A program made the translations under genes and the position numbers. Shown here piece after piece: positions 55,165-64,000 of a stretch of DNA of 64,000 nt (within the stretch, counting starts at the first letter, position 1; the number at the start of each line of letters is the position of its first letter). Source of the stretch: Engraulis encrasicolus (Eukaryota > Chordata > Actinopteri > Clupeiformes > Engraulidae); contig NW_026944504.1 in NCBI RefSeq assembly GCF_034702125.1, positions 55,001 through 119,000 on the forward strand. Reading direction: 5' to 3'. The notes beneath the pieces are model-generated. The model saw only the letters and a program-made list of their open reading frames with translations, was not told the origin of the DNA and searched no databases.

Positions 55165-55365
55165 GTGTGTGGGTGTGTGTGTGTGAACAGTAATTGCATG
55201 GGTGCCACGCTTGTGTACGGGTGTGTGTGTGTGTGTGAACAGTAATTGCATGGGTGCCACGCTTGTGTGTGGGTGTGTGTGTGTGAACAGTAATTGCATG
55301 GGTGCCACGCTTGTGTGTGGGTGTGTGTGTGTGAACAGTAATTGCATGGGTGCCACTCAGAGCCG
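55165..55365. repeat. About 60-bp tandem repeat (GAACAGTAATTGCATGGGTG unit)
   Basis: Four units of GAACAGTAATTGCATGGGTG plus CCACGCTTGTGTGTGGGTG(TG)n. Not coding. Confidence 0.93.
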
Positions 55366-55416
55366 TGTGGTGTACAGGGCTGTACGTAGTGACATGGGTC
55401 TACTGTACAAGAGCAA

Positions 55417-55485
<69 letters not shown>
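55417..55485. repeat. (TG)n microsatellite
   Basis: Perfect TG repeat of about 66 bp. Confidence 0.97.
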
Positions 55486-55487
<2 letters not shown>

Positions 55488-55650
55488 GTGTGCACGTACA
55501 GTGTGTGCATGTGTGTACAGTGTGTGCGACGCGCGTGAGACACAGGGGCGACAATCCATCAACCAGCAAACAAACGTACAAGAGAGACTACAAACGAAAA
55601 CTCCCCACGACCGAAAACACAACAGCAGCTGCAGTGCCCACAGTCCAGTC

Positions 55651-55785
55651 GGCCAATCAGCAGCTGCTGCTCTTCTCCCTCTCGGCCAATCAGCAGCTGC
55701 CGCTCTTCTCCCTCTCCTCTAGGGGGCGCCATCAGACTCGTCAGGGCGTCGCTCGCCCATCCTCATGAGCTCGTAGATGTCCCGC
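55651..55785 (-). pseudogene. Partial copies of the rab42 3' coding end
   Basis: Complement of 55783-55741 encodes RDIYELMRMGE, matching exon text RDILELMRMGE in the intact gene at 57360-57076. Complements near 55651-55684 and 55685-55718 encode REKSSSC-stop and REKSGSC-stop, copies of the last exon (REKSCSC-stop). Both share the following GGCCAATCAG-type text with the true last exon. The prenylation cysteine pair is lost in both copies. Confidence 0.8.
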
Positions 55786-55904
55786 CTCCCAGCCAATAGG
55801 AATGCTTCAGCTGTGTCCTCCCAACCAATGGGAACGCTTCTCTGACACAGACAGGAACTCAGGTGCAGGACAGGTGATGATGATAACGCCACAAGACAAG
55901 GACC

Positions 55905-55950
<46 letters not shown>

Positions 55951-55975
55951 TGTGTCTCTGTGTGTGTGTGTGTGT

Positions 55976-56020
<45 letters not shown>

Positions 56021-56085
56021 TGTGTCTACGTGTGTGTCTCTGTGTGTGTGACTCTGTGTATGTGTGTGTCTATGTGTGTGTGTAG
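55905..56085. repeat. (TG)n with CTGTGTCT interruptions
   Basis: Long imperfect TG repeat just 3' of the rab42 stop in transcript sense. No polyadenylation signal is evident in it. Confidence 0.93.
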
Positions 56086-56115
56086 GCCCCGCCCCCCCCA
56101 GTGTCAGTCGGCCAA

Positions 56116-56187
56116 TCAGCAGCTGCAGCTCTTCTCCCTCTCGGGCGCGGCGAGCATGTCGTCGTCGTCCTCGGTGGGGTACAGCAC
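56116..56187 (-). CDS. rab42: rab42-like last exon (prenylation tail)
   Basis: Acceptor CTCTCTGCAG; 23 residues and TGA, ending KSCSC. The upstream CT tract of more than 500 bp (GA on plus strand) supplies the pyrimidine stretch. Confidence 0.83.
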   Translation of the reverse strand: MLYPTEDDDDMLAAPEREKSCSC

Positions 56188-59100
56188 CTGCAGAGAGGAG
56201 AGGAGAGAGGAGAGAGAGAGAGGTTCCATTGGCCCATTGGAGAAAGTAGAGAGAAAGTAGAGAGAGAGGAGAGAGAGAGGTTCCATTGGCCCATTGGAGA
56301 AAGTAGAGAGAGAGGAGAGAGTAGAGAGAGAGTAGAGAGAGAGGAGAGAGTAGAGAGAGAGAGAGGAGAGGAGAGGAGAGGAGAGAGAGAGAGAGGAGAG
56401 AGGAGAGAGGAGAGGAGAGGAGAGGAGAGAGGAGAGAGAGAGGAGAGAGAGGAGAGGAGAGAGAGGAGAGGAGAGGAGAGGAGAGGAGAGAAGAGAGAAG
56501 AGAAAAGAGAAAAGAGAGAGGGGAGGAGAGAGAGGGGTAGAGAGAGAGGAGAGAGAGGAGAGAGAGGAGAGGAGAGGAGAGAGTAGAGAGTAGAGAGAGA
56601 GAGAGAGGAGAGGAGAGAGAGTAGAGAGGAGAGGAGAGGAGAGGAGAGGAGAGGAGAGAGTAGAGAGAGAGGAGAGAGAGGAGAGAAGAGTAGAGAGGAG
56701 AGAGGAGAGAGGTTACATTGGCCCATTGGAGAGAGTAGAGAGAGAGTAGAGAGAGAGAGAGGGGTTCCGTTGGCCCATTGTTTCCAGGTTCTACTATTGC
56801 AAGGGGGAGGGGGGGGTCCCCCTTCAGGCAGACCTAAGGACTGTTCTATTCAATGCTAGGAGTATTATGACACGCTCCTTTAGGCAGACCAGACCCTGGT
56901 CATGTTAGATGCCCATAGCAACCAATTCCATTGGCATATCTCTATAACGCTTTACTTAAAGAATCTCTGGTATTATGACACGCCCCTTTAGGCAGACCAG
57001 AACCTGGTCATTTTAGGTGCCCATAGCAACCTATTGCATTGGCATATCTCTATATACTTAAAGAATCTCTGGCACCTTGGCGGTGAGGCTGCTCTTGACG
57101 CCGTCCCAGCCGTCACGCGTCACGATCTCGCCCATGCGCATCAGCTCCAGGATGTCGCGCGTCAGCAGCTCGAAGGCGCGGTCCACGTTGCTGTTCTGCT
57201 TGGCCGACGTCTCCACGTAGCGGATGCCCAGCTCGGCCGCCAGCTGCTCCGCCTCCTCGCGCGTCACCTTGCGTCCGGCGCCGCCACGAGGGTCCACCAG
57301 GTCGCTCTTGTGTCCCACCAGGATGTAGACCATGTGGTGCGGCAGGATGTGCTCACTCACCTTGGAGGGGGGAGGGGGGGGGGGAGGGAGAGAGAGGAGA
57401 GAATATGGAGGAGTGTGTGTGTGTAGGGCTGGGCAACGTTAACGCGTTAACGGTGCGTTAACTATTGAGGTCAGTATCGCCCGACAATTTTGTTAACGCT
57501 TAACGCTTTTTTTTTTAAAGCCTTTTATGACCGTTGCGTCGTTTGTTGACTTCCCGCACGCAGCAGTACCAGTCACAGCTGATAACTAAAGCCTTGATCA
57601 AAAAGCAGACCGCAGCAGTACCAGTGACCGAAGATCAGGCTCTAGAAAGTAGGCAAAACAAAATAGGCATAGCCTACAGAAGGACGTCAACTTCTGAATG
57701 GACATTTTCGGTACAAAGTTCTACAGCCCTCATTGCCCAGCTCTCGAACAGCATGTGGCTCGCTCGCCTTGGCAACTCGCAAGGTTATAAAAAATATTGT
57801 AGGCATAACACCATGTTATGCAGTCCGTCTACCAGCTGTTAATAACGCCACGCGGACTGACAGTGTGCATACTAGCTGATAACTAAAGCCTTGATCAAAA
57901 AGCACACCGCAAGATATTAATTCCTCAGGCAACGTTTTGGTTTCTACCTACATCTGGCGTTGCGCAAGCATGGTAGGCTAACAGAAGAGGGATAGTTGAA
58001 AAATCATCTGTAAAAGAATGCATCTTTAGCCGAAGTCTAATTGCTTTTGACTTCTGTGCCTCACAAAGTTACATTCAGCATTCATATCGGCACCAACATA
58101 GTATGATTTTGCCATGCCCAAAAGTTCACCCGACATCAGCCACCTCACAGTGTTAGGTTACTGTTTTGTCATGTCAACGTTATTGATTTGAAAGTTGTAG
58201 GCTAATTGCTGCCAGCAGTCAGTCGATTAGTTTCTAGTCGCTACAACATCAGGTAATAGCGACAGATGAGGACGAGAGTGGACGGTAGCCTACTCCACGC
58301 TCTTGACAGAGAGGGAAGGAGGGGCATTTCAGACACAAGCCTGCATGCTTAATTAATTTCAAGTGACAAGTTTTGTTTCTTGTGGGCCCATGTAGACCAT
58401 CCTAATTTGAGCTTCTAATATTTCAGTTTCAGTTCAATCGCCTAGTTTAATAATTGTATGCAATAATGATGACACTCTAATCTTAAATACCCCATTTTAA
58501 TAATTGTAGGCCTATGCAAAAATAATACTCTCCTCTACAATAATTTGTTTCATTAGGCCTATAGTATAGGCATGCTCCATAACTCAGTCTGATATGTGTA
58601 TGTAGGCCTACATTGGCAAATAGGCCCCTTTCTATTTGGAAAGATAGATAGGCCTAGGTTACAGAAGCTTATGCAAATTATGATTATGATTGGTCTACTT
58701 CATCTTAGAAAATGTCAATGTAGATTAAAAAAAAAAAACCTGCAAAGATTCCATTTCTTTCTGTGGTCGTCTGTGATATATGATGATTACGGTGTAATCA
58801 ATGATTTGGTAACCTGACATTTTCAAATAAATTGGTGCTTTTGAAGTGGCTTTTGAATTCATATTTGGGTTCCGCGCTCTATGAGATTAATCATGATTAA
58901 TCACAGAAAGTCATTGAGTTACAGTTTTTCTCGATTGCTTACACACAATTTTCTGAATCAGTTCTCGATTTCTCAAAACTCTACACACAAATCTCCAAAC
59001 CTCACACACAACGGGCAAAACTCCACACTACCTCTGAAAAAAGCATGTCTTGTCTCAAAACAGTGTACTCTCTTCTAAAAAGTTTTTTTTTTCAAATGAC

Positions 59101-59840
59101 ACACACAAGCAGTCATTTTAATACACTCTTATGTGTACCATTGAACACTAATATGCACAAGGTTAAACTCTATACTCAACTTGACACACAGTAGACACTT
59201 ATTTTCTTCAGTGTTCTAGTTACTAAAGAGGATACATTTCTGTAAGAAAATACTGAAATATTGTTTTTAGAATCAGAGTACACAGATGTGTGACAAAAAT
59301 ACATTTTACATTTTTTTCTGACATTTAAAAAAAATGCACTAATTTATTGTAAAATATTGTGATTTCTTGTATAACGTACTTTGGAGTTCAAAAACTAAAC
59401 AAATGTGTTTTCTCACTGCATCCACTCACCTTTTCATCAATATCACATGCAATGTGTGTCCTTATGGGGTGATGATTTCAGATTGTAAACCGGTATGAAG
59501 AGAGTTTGCCCATGTGATGAGGAAGTGAACATAGTATGGCAGTTGATTTTAGTGAAATGACAGTGAATGACAGTGTGTTCAATGCGACAACCAGGGATTT
59601 TCTTCATGAAAATTGTGTGTAATCCAGATAATTATGTGTAGTGGTTTGAAACGGCTGTGTTTTAAAACTGAAATGTGAGTGAAAAGAAGGAATTGTGCTT
59701 AGTGTTCAGTGACATTGGTTAGGGGAGTTGGGAAATGGGTGAGATGTTCCGAGAATTGTGTGTGAAGTAACTTACCAGAACTTGTGTGGAAGCAATCGAG
59801 AAAAACTGCAATGCAATTCAAGATTTTCATGTTTGCCCAC

Positions 59841-59908
<68 letters not shown>

Positions 59909-60029
59909 CAGGATATGCTCCCTCACCTCGCGGTGCCACTCCCGCACGTGCTCAAACGTCTTGCGGTTGGTCAAGTCGAAGACCAGCAGCCCGCCCACAG
60001 AGTTGCGGTAGTAGGAGGTCGTGATGGAC
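56116..60029 (-). CDS. rab42: rab42-like small GTPase, three 3' coding exons (5' exon outside window)
   Basis: Join 60029-59927, 57360-57076, 56187-56116; continuous in phase 0 after the first base, which completes a codon. The first exon gives SITTSYYRNSVGGLLVFDLT then NRKTFEHVREWHRE, the switch II to alpha3 part of the RAB39/RAB42 subfamily. The second has the guanine-specificity motif GHKSDL, a small insertion (DPRGGAGRK) and ETSAK. The last gives VLYPTEDDDDMLAAPEREKS then CSC and a stop, a typical doubly geranylgeranylated tail. RAB39/42 proteins act in vesicle traffic. The P-loop exon is missing from the window and should lie to the right. I prefer rab42 over rab39 because of the gmeb1 neighbour. 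As I remember it, RAB39 genes have only one coding intron, so the two introns here would be extra. Confidence 0.85.
56192..56765. repeat. (GA)n/(GAGAGGAGA)n tract with repeated GTTCCATTGGCCCATTGGAG
   Basis: GA-rich repeat inside the putative last rab42 intron. The phrase GGTTCCATTGGCCCATTGGA occurs at about 56220, 56278, 56710 and 56763, so it is a repeated spacer as in the gmeb1 introns. Confidence 0.93.
56820..57075. repeat. Duplicated segment next to the rab42 exon end
   Basis: TTATGACACGCYCCTTTAGG, CAGACCAGA, TGCCCATAGCAACC and ATTGGCATATCTCTATA occur twice (56865-56960 and 56970-57055). ACTTAAAGAATCTCTGG follows each, the second directly bordering the exon at 57076. Confidence 0.88.
57076..57360 (-). 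CDS. rab42: rab42-like penultimate exon
   Basis: Acceptor CCTCCAAG, exon begins VSEHILPHHMVYILVGHKSD and ends GWDGVKSSLTAK. The donor would be AAG|GTGCCA, a weak 5' site. Without splicing the frame ends five codons later (VPEIL-stop), losing the prenylation tail, so the splice is inferred from the matching last exon. Confidence 0.88.
57362..57423. repeat. G-rich and GA tract followed by TG
   Basis: Low-complexity stretch (GGAGGGGGGGAGG, then GA, then TG) directly upstream of the exon acceptor. In transcript sense it provides the pyrimidine tract. Confidence 0.85.
57424..58921. mobile_element. Decayed hAT-like element
   Basis: Starts TAGGGCTGGGCAACGTTAAC with repeated GTTAACG, like common fish hAT ends. 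Near 58880 it has ATTAATCATGATTAATCACA, usual for the other end, but the terminal inverted copy is missing where the next element (58922) begins. No intact transposase. AAGCCTTGATCAAAAAGCA occurs twice (57590, 57886). Confidence 0.5.
58922..59808. mobile_element. Non-autonomous inverted-repeat transposon, 887 bp
   Basis: Ends CAGTTTTTCTCGATTGCTT and AAGCAATCGAGAAAAACTG, perfect over 19 bp and nearly so beyond (ACACACAA / TTGTGTGG). Flanks TA (58920-58921) and CA suggest a mutated TA target, which would fit the Tc1-mariner group. No transposase frame is left. Confidence 0.8.
59841..59909. repeat. (TA)n followed by (TG)n
   Basis: TA repeat 59843-59885 then TG to 59909, immediately downstream of the rab42 exon donor in transcript sense. 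Confidence 0.95.
59927..60029 (-). CDS. rab42: rab42-like exon encoding switch II to alpha3
   Basis: Acceptor CCTCCAG, donor CGCGAG|GTGAGG; 103 nt. The acceptor position (just before SIT.SYYRNS) is the conserved intron position of RAB39/42 genes as I remember it. The intron sequence right after the donor, GTGAGGGAGCATATCCTG, closely resembles the start of the next exon, GTGAGTGAGCACATCCTG. Confidence 0.88.
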
Positions 60030-60039
60030 CTGGAGGATA

Positions 60040-61060
60040 CAGTAGAGTTATATAGAGTAGAGTACAGTAGAATAGAGTAGAGTTATACAGAGTACAGTAC
60101 AGTACAGTAGAGTAGAGTACAGTAGAGTAGAGTAGAGTTGCGGTAGAGTAGAGTAGAGTAGAGAGTGTAGTGTAGTAGAGTAGAGTAGTGTAGTGTAGAG
60201 TAGAGTAGAATAGTGTAGAGTAGAGTAGAGTAGAGTAGAGAGTGTAGTGTAGTGTAGTAGAGTAGAGTACAGTAGAGCAGTGTTTCTCAACAGGGGTGCC
60301 GCAGACCCCCCTCAGGGGTGCCGCGGAAACGTGGCTGATAAATAAATTATGTAATATAATTAATATTTGTCTAAATTGATAAGTTAATGCTAGTCAGTGG
60401 AGTCTTTCATCTGCCATTTACGCACAATAAAGTAAATATAGGTCGCCCCAGTCAGCTGCAACTTCGAACGTACGTCGTGTGACGTCTCCAGATGTGTTAC
60501 TTTTCTAACCTTGTGTGGTATCGGATGCGATGCCATGTTACAGCTTGTTGGTTTGGGGTGCCTTGAAATTGTTCATGAATTGAAAGGGTGCCTCGCCTAA
60601 AAAAAGGTTGAGAAACACTGCAGTAGAGTAAAGTAGAGTCTAGTAGAGTAGAGTAGAGTAAGGAGTAGAGTAGAGTAGAGTAGAGTAGAGTAAGGAGTAG
60701 AGTAATGTAGTATAGAGAATATAGTAGAAGAGAAGAGAGTAGAGTAGAATACAGTAGAGTAGAGTAGAGTAGAGTAGAGTACAGTACAGTAGAGTAGAGA
60801 GTATAGTGTAGTGTAGTGTAGTGTAGAGTAGAGTAGAGTACAGTAGAGTAGAGTACAGTACAGTAGAGTAGAGTAGAGTAGAGTAGAGTAGAATAGAGTA
60901 GAGTACAGTAGAGTAGAGTAGAGTAGAGTAGAGTAGAGTAGAGTAGAGTAGAGTAGAGTACAGTAGAGTAGAGTACAGTAGAGTAGAGTACAGTACAGTA
61001 GAGTAGAGAGTAGAGTGTAGTGTACTGGAGTAGAGTAGAGTAGAATAGTGTAGAGTAAGA
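60040..61060. repeat. (AGAGT)n pentanucleotide array
   Basis: About 1 kb of AGAGT/ACAGT/GTGTAGT units upstream of the rab42 exon in transcript sense, interrupted by a hAT element at 60278-60620. Same motif as at 29957-30395. Confidence 0.97.
60278..60620. mobile_element. hAT (Charlie-like) MITE
   Basis: 343 bp with ends CAGTGTTTCTCAAC and GTTGAGAAACACTG and a perfect 8-bp target duplication CAGTAGAG at 60270-60277 and 60621-60628. The target itself is part of the AGAGT repeat. Contains GGGGTGCCGCGG phrases. Non-coding. Confidence 0.92.
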
Positions 61061-61345
61061 CCGCGTCGTTAGTTCTATCGCATCTGGTTGTCTAGTCAAG
61101 ACCCCGTTACTAATTCTATTGCATCTCGTTGTCAAGTCAAAAACCCAGTCGTCAATTCTATAGCATTTGGTTGTCAAGTCACCCCAACATTCTGCACGCG
61201 TCCTTGGAGGCGCGTCTCACTAGATTAGGAAGTGGTGCCCATAGCAACGTACCAAGCGCAGTGGTGAATCTACTTTCTCACGAAGCCTTAGATCAACTTA
61301 TTAATAAATTAATAAATTAATACTTAAATGCTGGTAACCGGGTGA
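61061..61345. repeat. Short tandem repeat (TTCTATYGCATCTSGTTGTC unit) and unique sequence
   Basis: Three imperfect units at 61068-61180 (AATTCTATTGCATCTCGTTG and variants with TCAAGTCA), then unassigned sequence. Confidence 0.75.
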
Positions 61346-61350
61346 TAAGC

Positions 61351-61500
61351 GGAATAGCGGCCTTCGAGGTGTCCCGATATCAAGGAAAAATGGACTTGGC
61401 GAAGCGAACAGCCCTTCGGCTGCGCCGTCGGGCTGTTTAGAACGCTCCGCCTCGTCCATTATTTCCCTTGATATCCGGACACCTCGTCGTCCGCTATTCC
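61351..61500. mobile_element. 150-bp palindromic element
   Basis: GGAATAGCGG and CCGCTATTCC at the ends, GAGGTGTCC and GGACACCTC inside, GATATCAAGGAAA and its near complement TTTCCCTTGATAT, and a central GC-rich hairpin (AGCCCTTCGGCTGCGC). It resembles a strong RNA hairpin; no coding. Confidence 0.75.
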
Positions 61501-61550
61501 ATACGTATAGTGTAGTGTAGTAGAGTAGAGTACAGTAGAGTAGAGAGTAT

Positions 61551-61760
61551 AGTGTATGGGTCTACCAAGGCCTGCTGTTTCTATTCTGTACTCTACTATA
61601 CTCTGTTTCTATTCTATACTTTACTATACTCTATGGGTCTACCAAGGCCTGCTGTTTCTATTCTATACTCTACTATACTCTACGAAGGCTCTATGGGTCT
61701 ACTACGTACACTCTATGGGTCTACTATACCTATGGGTCTACCAAGGCCATTTCTTATGCA
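61551..61760. repeat. Tandem phrases GTCTACCAAGGCCTGCTGTT / TACTCTACTATACTCTATGG
   Basis: Imperfect repetition of GGGTCTACCAAGGCCTGCTG and CTACTATACTCTATGGGTCT. No gene recognised. Confidence 0.7.
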
Positions 61761-61769
61761 TCTGCTGAC

Positions 61770-62515
61770 TGTTCGAAGTGACACTACTTACTGGCAGCCT
61801 AATACAGTGAAAAATCAGACTTTTAATGTGACACACTGCTTACTGGCAGCCTAATACAGTGAAAAATCAGACTTTTAATGTGACACACTACTTACTGGCA
61901 GCCTAATACAGTGGAAATGCATACTTTTAATGTGACACACTGCTTACTGGCAGCCTAATACAGTGGAAATGCAGACTTTTAATGTGACACACTAACTTAC
62001 TTACTGGCAGCCTAATACAGTGGAAATGCATACTTTTAATGTGACACACTGCTTACTGGCAGCCTAATACAGTGGAAATGCAGACTTTTAATGTGACACA
62101 CTGCTTACTGGCAGCCTAATACAGTGGAAATGCAGACTTTTAATGTGACACACTAACTTACTTACTGGCAGCCTAATACAGTGAAAAATCAGACTTTTAA
62201 TGTGACACACTGCTTACTGGCAGCCTAATACAGTGAAAAATCAGACTTTTAATGTGACACACTGCTTACTGGCAGCCTAATACAGTGAAAAATCAGACTT
62301 TTAATGTGACACACTGCTTACTGGCAGCCTAATACAGTGGAAATGCAGACTTTTAATGTGACACACTGCTTACTGGCAGCCTAATACAGTGGAAATGCAG
62401 ACTTTTAATGTGACACACTGCTTACTGGCAGCCTAATACAGTGGAAATGCAGACTTTTAATGTGACACACTGCTTACTGGCAGCCTAATACAGTGGAAAT
62501 GCAGACTTTTAATCT
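61770..62515. repeat. 52-bp minisatellite, about 14 units
   Basis: Unit CTTACTGGCAGCCTAATACA then GTGGAAATGCAGACTTTTAA and TGTGACACACTG. Two alternating sub-types: GTGAAAAATCAG and GTGGAAATGCAG. A TAACTTA insertion occurs in some units. Confidence 0.97.
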
Positions 62516-62519
62516 GTAA

Positions 62520-63305
62520 TCCTGCTAATGCTGCAAGGCATGTGAGTCCGTATAAGAGGGGCCCTGACACCTCCTGGTGACGCAACACCTTTGGAGTTGG
62601 AGTCAGGCGGAGAGCAGAGCTGGAAATATTGTTTCTAATCTCCTGAAAAATCGGAAACTCCACCCAAACAACAAGTAGCAAACCCAGGGAGTCAGATCAA
62701 CCATGCCGTTTGGGAAATGTTAATAATTATTGTAGAAGTGACGAGGAATCCACATAGTAAAGTAGACAGAATGAGATTTATTCACACGAACTTGTACAAT
62801 GAGTTGTGGTGAACTCTATCATAACTGGACTTGTAGTGAACTCTAGTGAACTCTATCATACCTCTACTTGTGGTGAACTCTATCATAACTGGACTTGTAG
62901 TGAACTCTAGTGAACTCTAGTGAACTCTAGTGAACTCTAGTGGACTCTATCATGACAAGTTACCCAGCGGAGCCCAGCGCCATCTTGTACGTCATGTTGC
63001 CAGGGCAACAATCATATACATTCTACAGTTATGCTCTTGGTCAGACCAAGTCTGGAAGAGATTTGAAAGTCGATGATAATCAGGCTAGTAGAATAGGGGC
63101 TAGGGATTGTAGCCCCTTAATGCGTACCGTACCTCCAGTGGCACGCTGTCATTGAAATGTAACTACCATAGCACTACAATACTATGACACAACACAGGCC
63201 CATTAGTAATGCACCACGACTTGGTCATTACTATACTGGTAACAACAAATGTATAAAGCTGCGTCTTAAGGGGTTAACCGGTAACCGCCACCTCACTTGG
63301 CTGTA
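62520..63305. other. Intron or intergenic sequence with GTGAACTCTAGTGAACTCTA repeats
   Basis: A (GTGAACTCTA)n-type cluster lies at 62810-62955. Otherwise no gene, exon or element is recognised. The rab42 first exon is not here. Confidence 0.55.
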
Positions 63306-63446
63306 GAGATGCACCCGATCCTGATTTTAGTATAATAGGCCCTGCCACCTCACTTGGCTGGGCGATTAAGGACCTGGTACGGCCTAGTGTAGAGTAGTGT
63401 AGTGTAGAGTAGAGTAGAGTAGAGTAGTGTAGGTGCATCTCTACTT
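63306..63446. mobile_element. Small element with TAGAGATGCAC ends
   Basis: TAGAGATGCACCCGATCC at 63305 and GGTGCATCTCTA at 63431-63442 resemble the ends of the element at 5191. The interior holds a duplicated CACCTCACTTGGCTG and a short AGAGT/GTGTAGT repeat. Confidence 0.6.
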
Positions 63447-63574
63447 GGCTGGGTGATTAGGACCTGGTACGGCCAAAGCTGCACTCATGGGACGCCATTG
63501 GGGGCTGCCCCCTTGCACAGGTGAGGAGGCATAAGCTAAATGCAGCGGAAGAAAGGAAATATTGATATTGATAT

Positions 63575-63640
63575 TGACTCTGAAGAAGACGTGAGAATGT
63601 CGAAACGTTAGTCTTGGCGCTTGCCCAATGAAACAAGTTA
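63575..63640 (+). other. Hammerhead-like motif in a dispersed repeat
   Basis: CTCTGAAGAAGACGTGAGAA then TGTCGAAACGTTAGTC contains CTGANGA, a five-pair stem (GACGT gaga ATGTC) and GAAACG, the spacing of a hammerhead ribozyme core. Penelope-like elements are known to carry such motifs. I have not established the complete fold. Confidence 0.35.
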
Positions 63641-63780
63641 TTTTCCACATCTGAAGATGCTCTGGTGACTCCTTTCTTCCCCTGCATTTACGAGTCCTTT
63701 CCCGAGACGCACCAGATTGTGAAGTGCAGGAGCACGGAGGATATCTGTCTTTGCTACGGGGCATAAATGCAATTTCATTT

Positions 63781-63995
63781 TGTGCAGTGTTCACTTGTGT
63801 GCTGTGGAGTGCTGTGCCACAATGGCAATGGGAGTCGGAGTTTCCCAGTTCAGCTTTCTTTCTTTCAGCGTTCAATGTGGCTAACTGCACACTGTGAATG
63901 GAGGTGCACCAGTGAAAGTGAAAGCCCATTGGGAAACTCCAACTCCCATTGTCACTGTGACACAGCACTCCACAGCACACAAGTGAACACTGCAC
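63781..63995. mobile_element. Palindromic MITE at the right edge
   Basis: TGCAGTGTTCACTTGTGTGC and GCACACAAGTGAACACTGCA bracket about 210 bp. Further arms: GCTGTGGAGTGCTGTG and CACAGCACTCCACAGC, GGGAGTCGGAGTTTCCCA and TGGGAAACTCCAACTCCC. Strong hairpin potential. Confidence 0.88.
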
Positions 63996-64000
63996 ACTGC

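Noticed and set aside
57424..57842. hAT transposase fragment (57534-57842)
   Set aside because: The frame lies in a hAT-like remnant, but I could not match it to the transposase core or dimerisation region.
60030..64000. First (P-loop) exon of rab42
   Set aside because: I searched the minus strand for the G-D-S-x-V-G-K-S type motif and found only repeats and MITEs. The exon must lie outside the window.

Overview
The window is vertebrate genomic DNA, almost certainly from a ray-finned (teleost) fish. Coding exons are short and separated by introns with GT/AG borders. Most of the sequence is simple repeats, minisatellites and small DNA transposons (hAT, piggyBac and probable PIF-Harbinger types), a mixture typical of teleosts. 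Nothing prokaryotic is present.

Two host genes can be read, both on the minus strand. The first is gmeb1 (glucocorticoid modulatory element-binding protein 1, a SAND-domain nuclear factor). Ten coding exons run from the start codon at 29920 down to the left edge, where the last visible exon is still open. Every splice junction I assigned keeps the frame, giving about 640 codons inside the window. The second is a RAB39/RAB42-type small GTPase, most likely rab42. Its last three coding exons lie at 60029-59927, 57360-57076 and 56187-56116 and end in a Cys-Ser-Cys prenylation tail. Its GTP-binding first exon must lie beyond the right edge. From memory, human chromosome 1 has the order RAB42-TAF12-GMEB1, so the pairing supports both identifications. 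I could not find taf12 between them.

Between the two genes (30-44 kb) lies a tandem array of a 32-bp unit, about 150 copies in total. The unit carries the end of a piggyBac-like MITE plus its TTAA target. Two TTAA-specific elements sit inside the array. One is a 6.46-kb piggyBac transposon with an apparently intact, spliced 718-residue transposase (31606-38069). The other is a 989-bp fold-back element (38143-39131). The piggyBac intron itself contains a 1.53-kb hAT element with a perfect 8-bp target duplication. A further ~200-bp palindromic MITE interrupts the array near 39.8-40.0 kb.

The most unusual property of the window is that exon edges have been copied into neighbouring introns. For most gmeb1 exons from exon 3 onward, and for rab42, partial copies of the exon end (often with the splice donor) or of the exon start (with the acceptor) are repeated in the adjacent intron. 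They are embedded in (TG)n, (CA)n, (GA)n or minisatellite arrays. Exons 6, 7 and 8 of gmeb1 are each preceded by (UG)n and followed by (CA)n in the sense of the transcript, and all three are phase 1-1 with lengths divisible by three. This invites tests for exon skipping, circular RNA and cryptic splice-site use.

The rest (44-56 kb and 60-64 kb) is transposon remnants, minisatellites and unrecognised intergenic sequence. A broken transposon-derived gene with a cysteine-rich CXC-like domain lies at 23.8-24.5 kb in gmeb1 intron 2.
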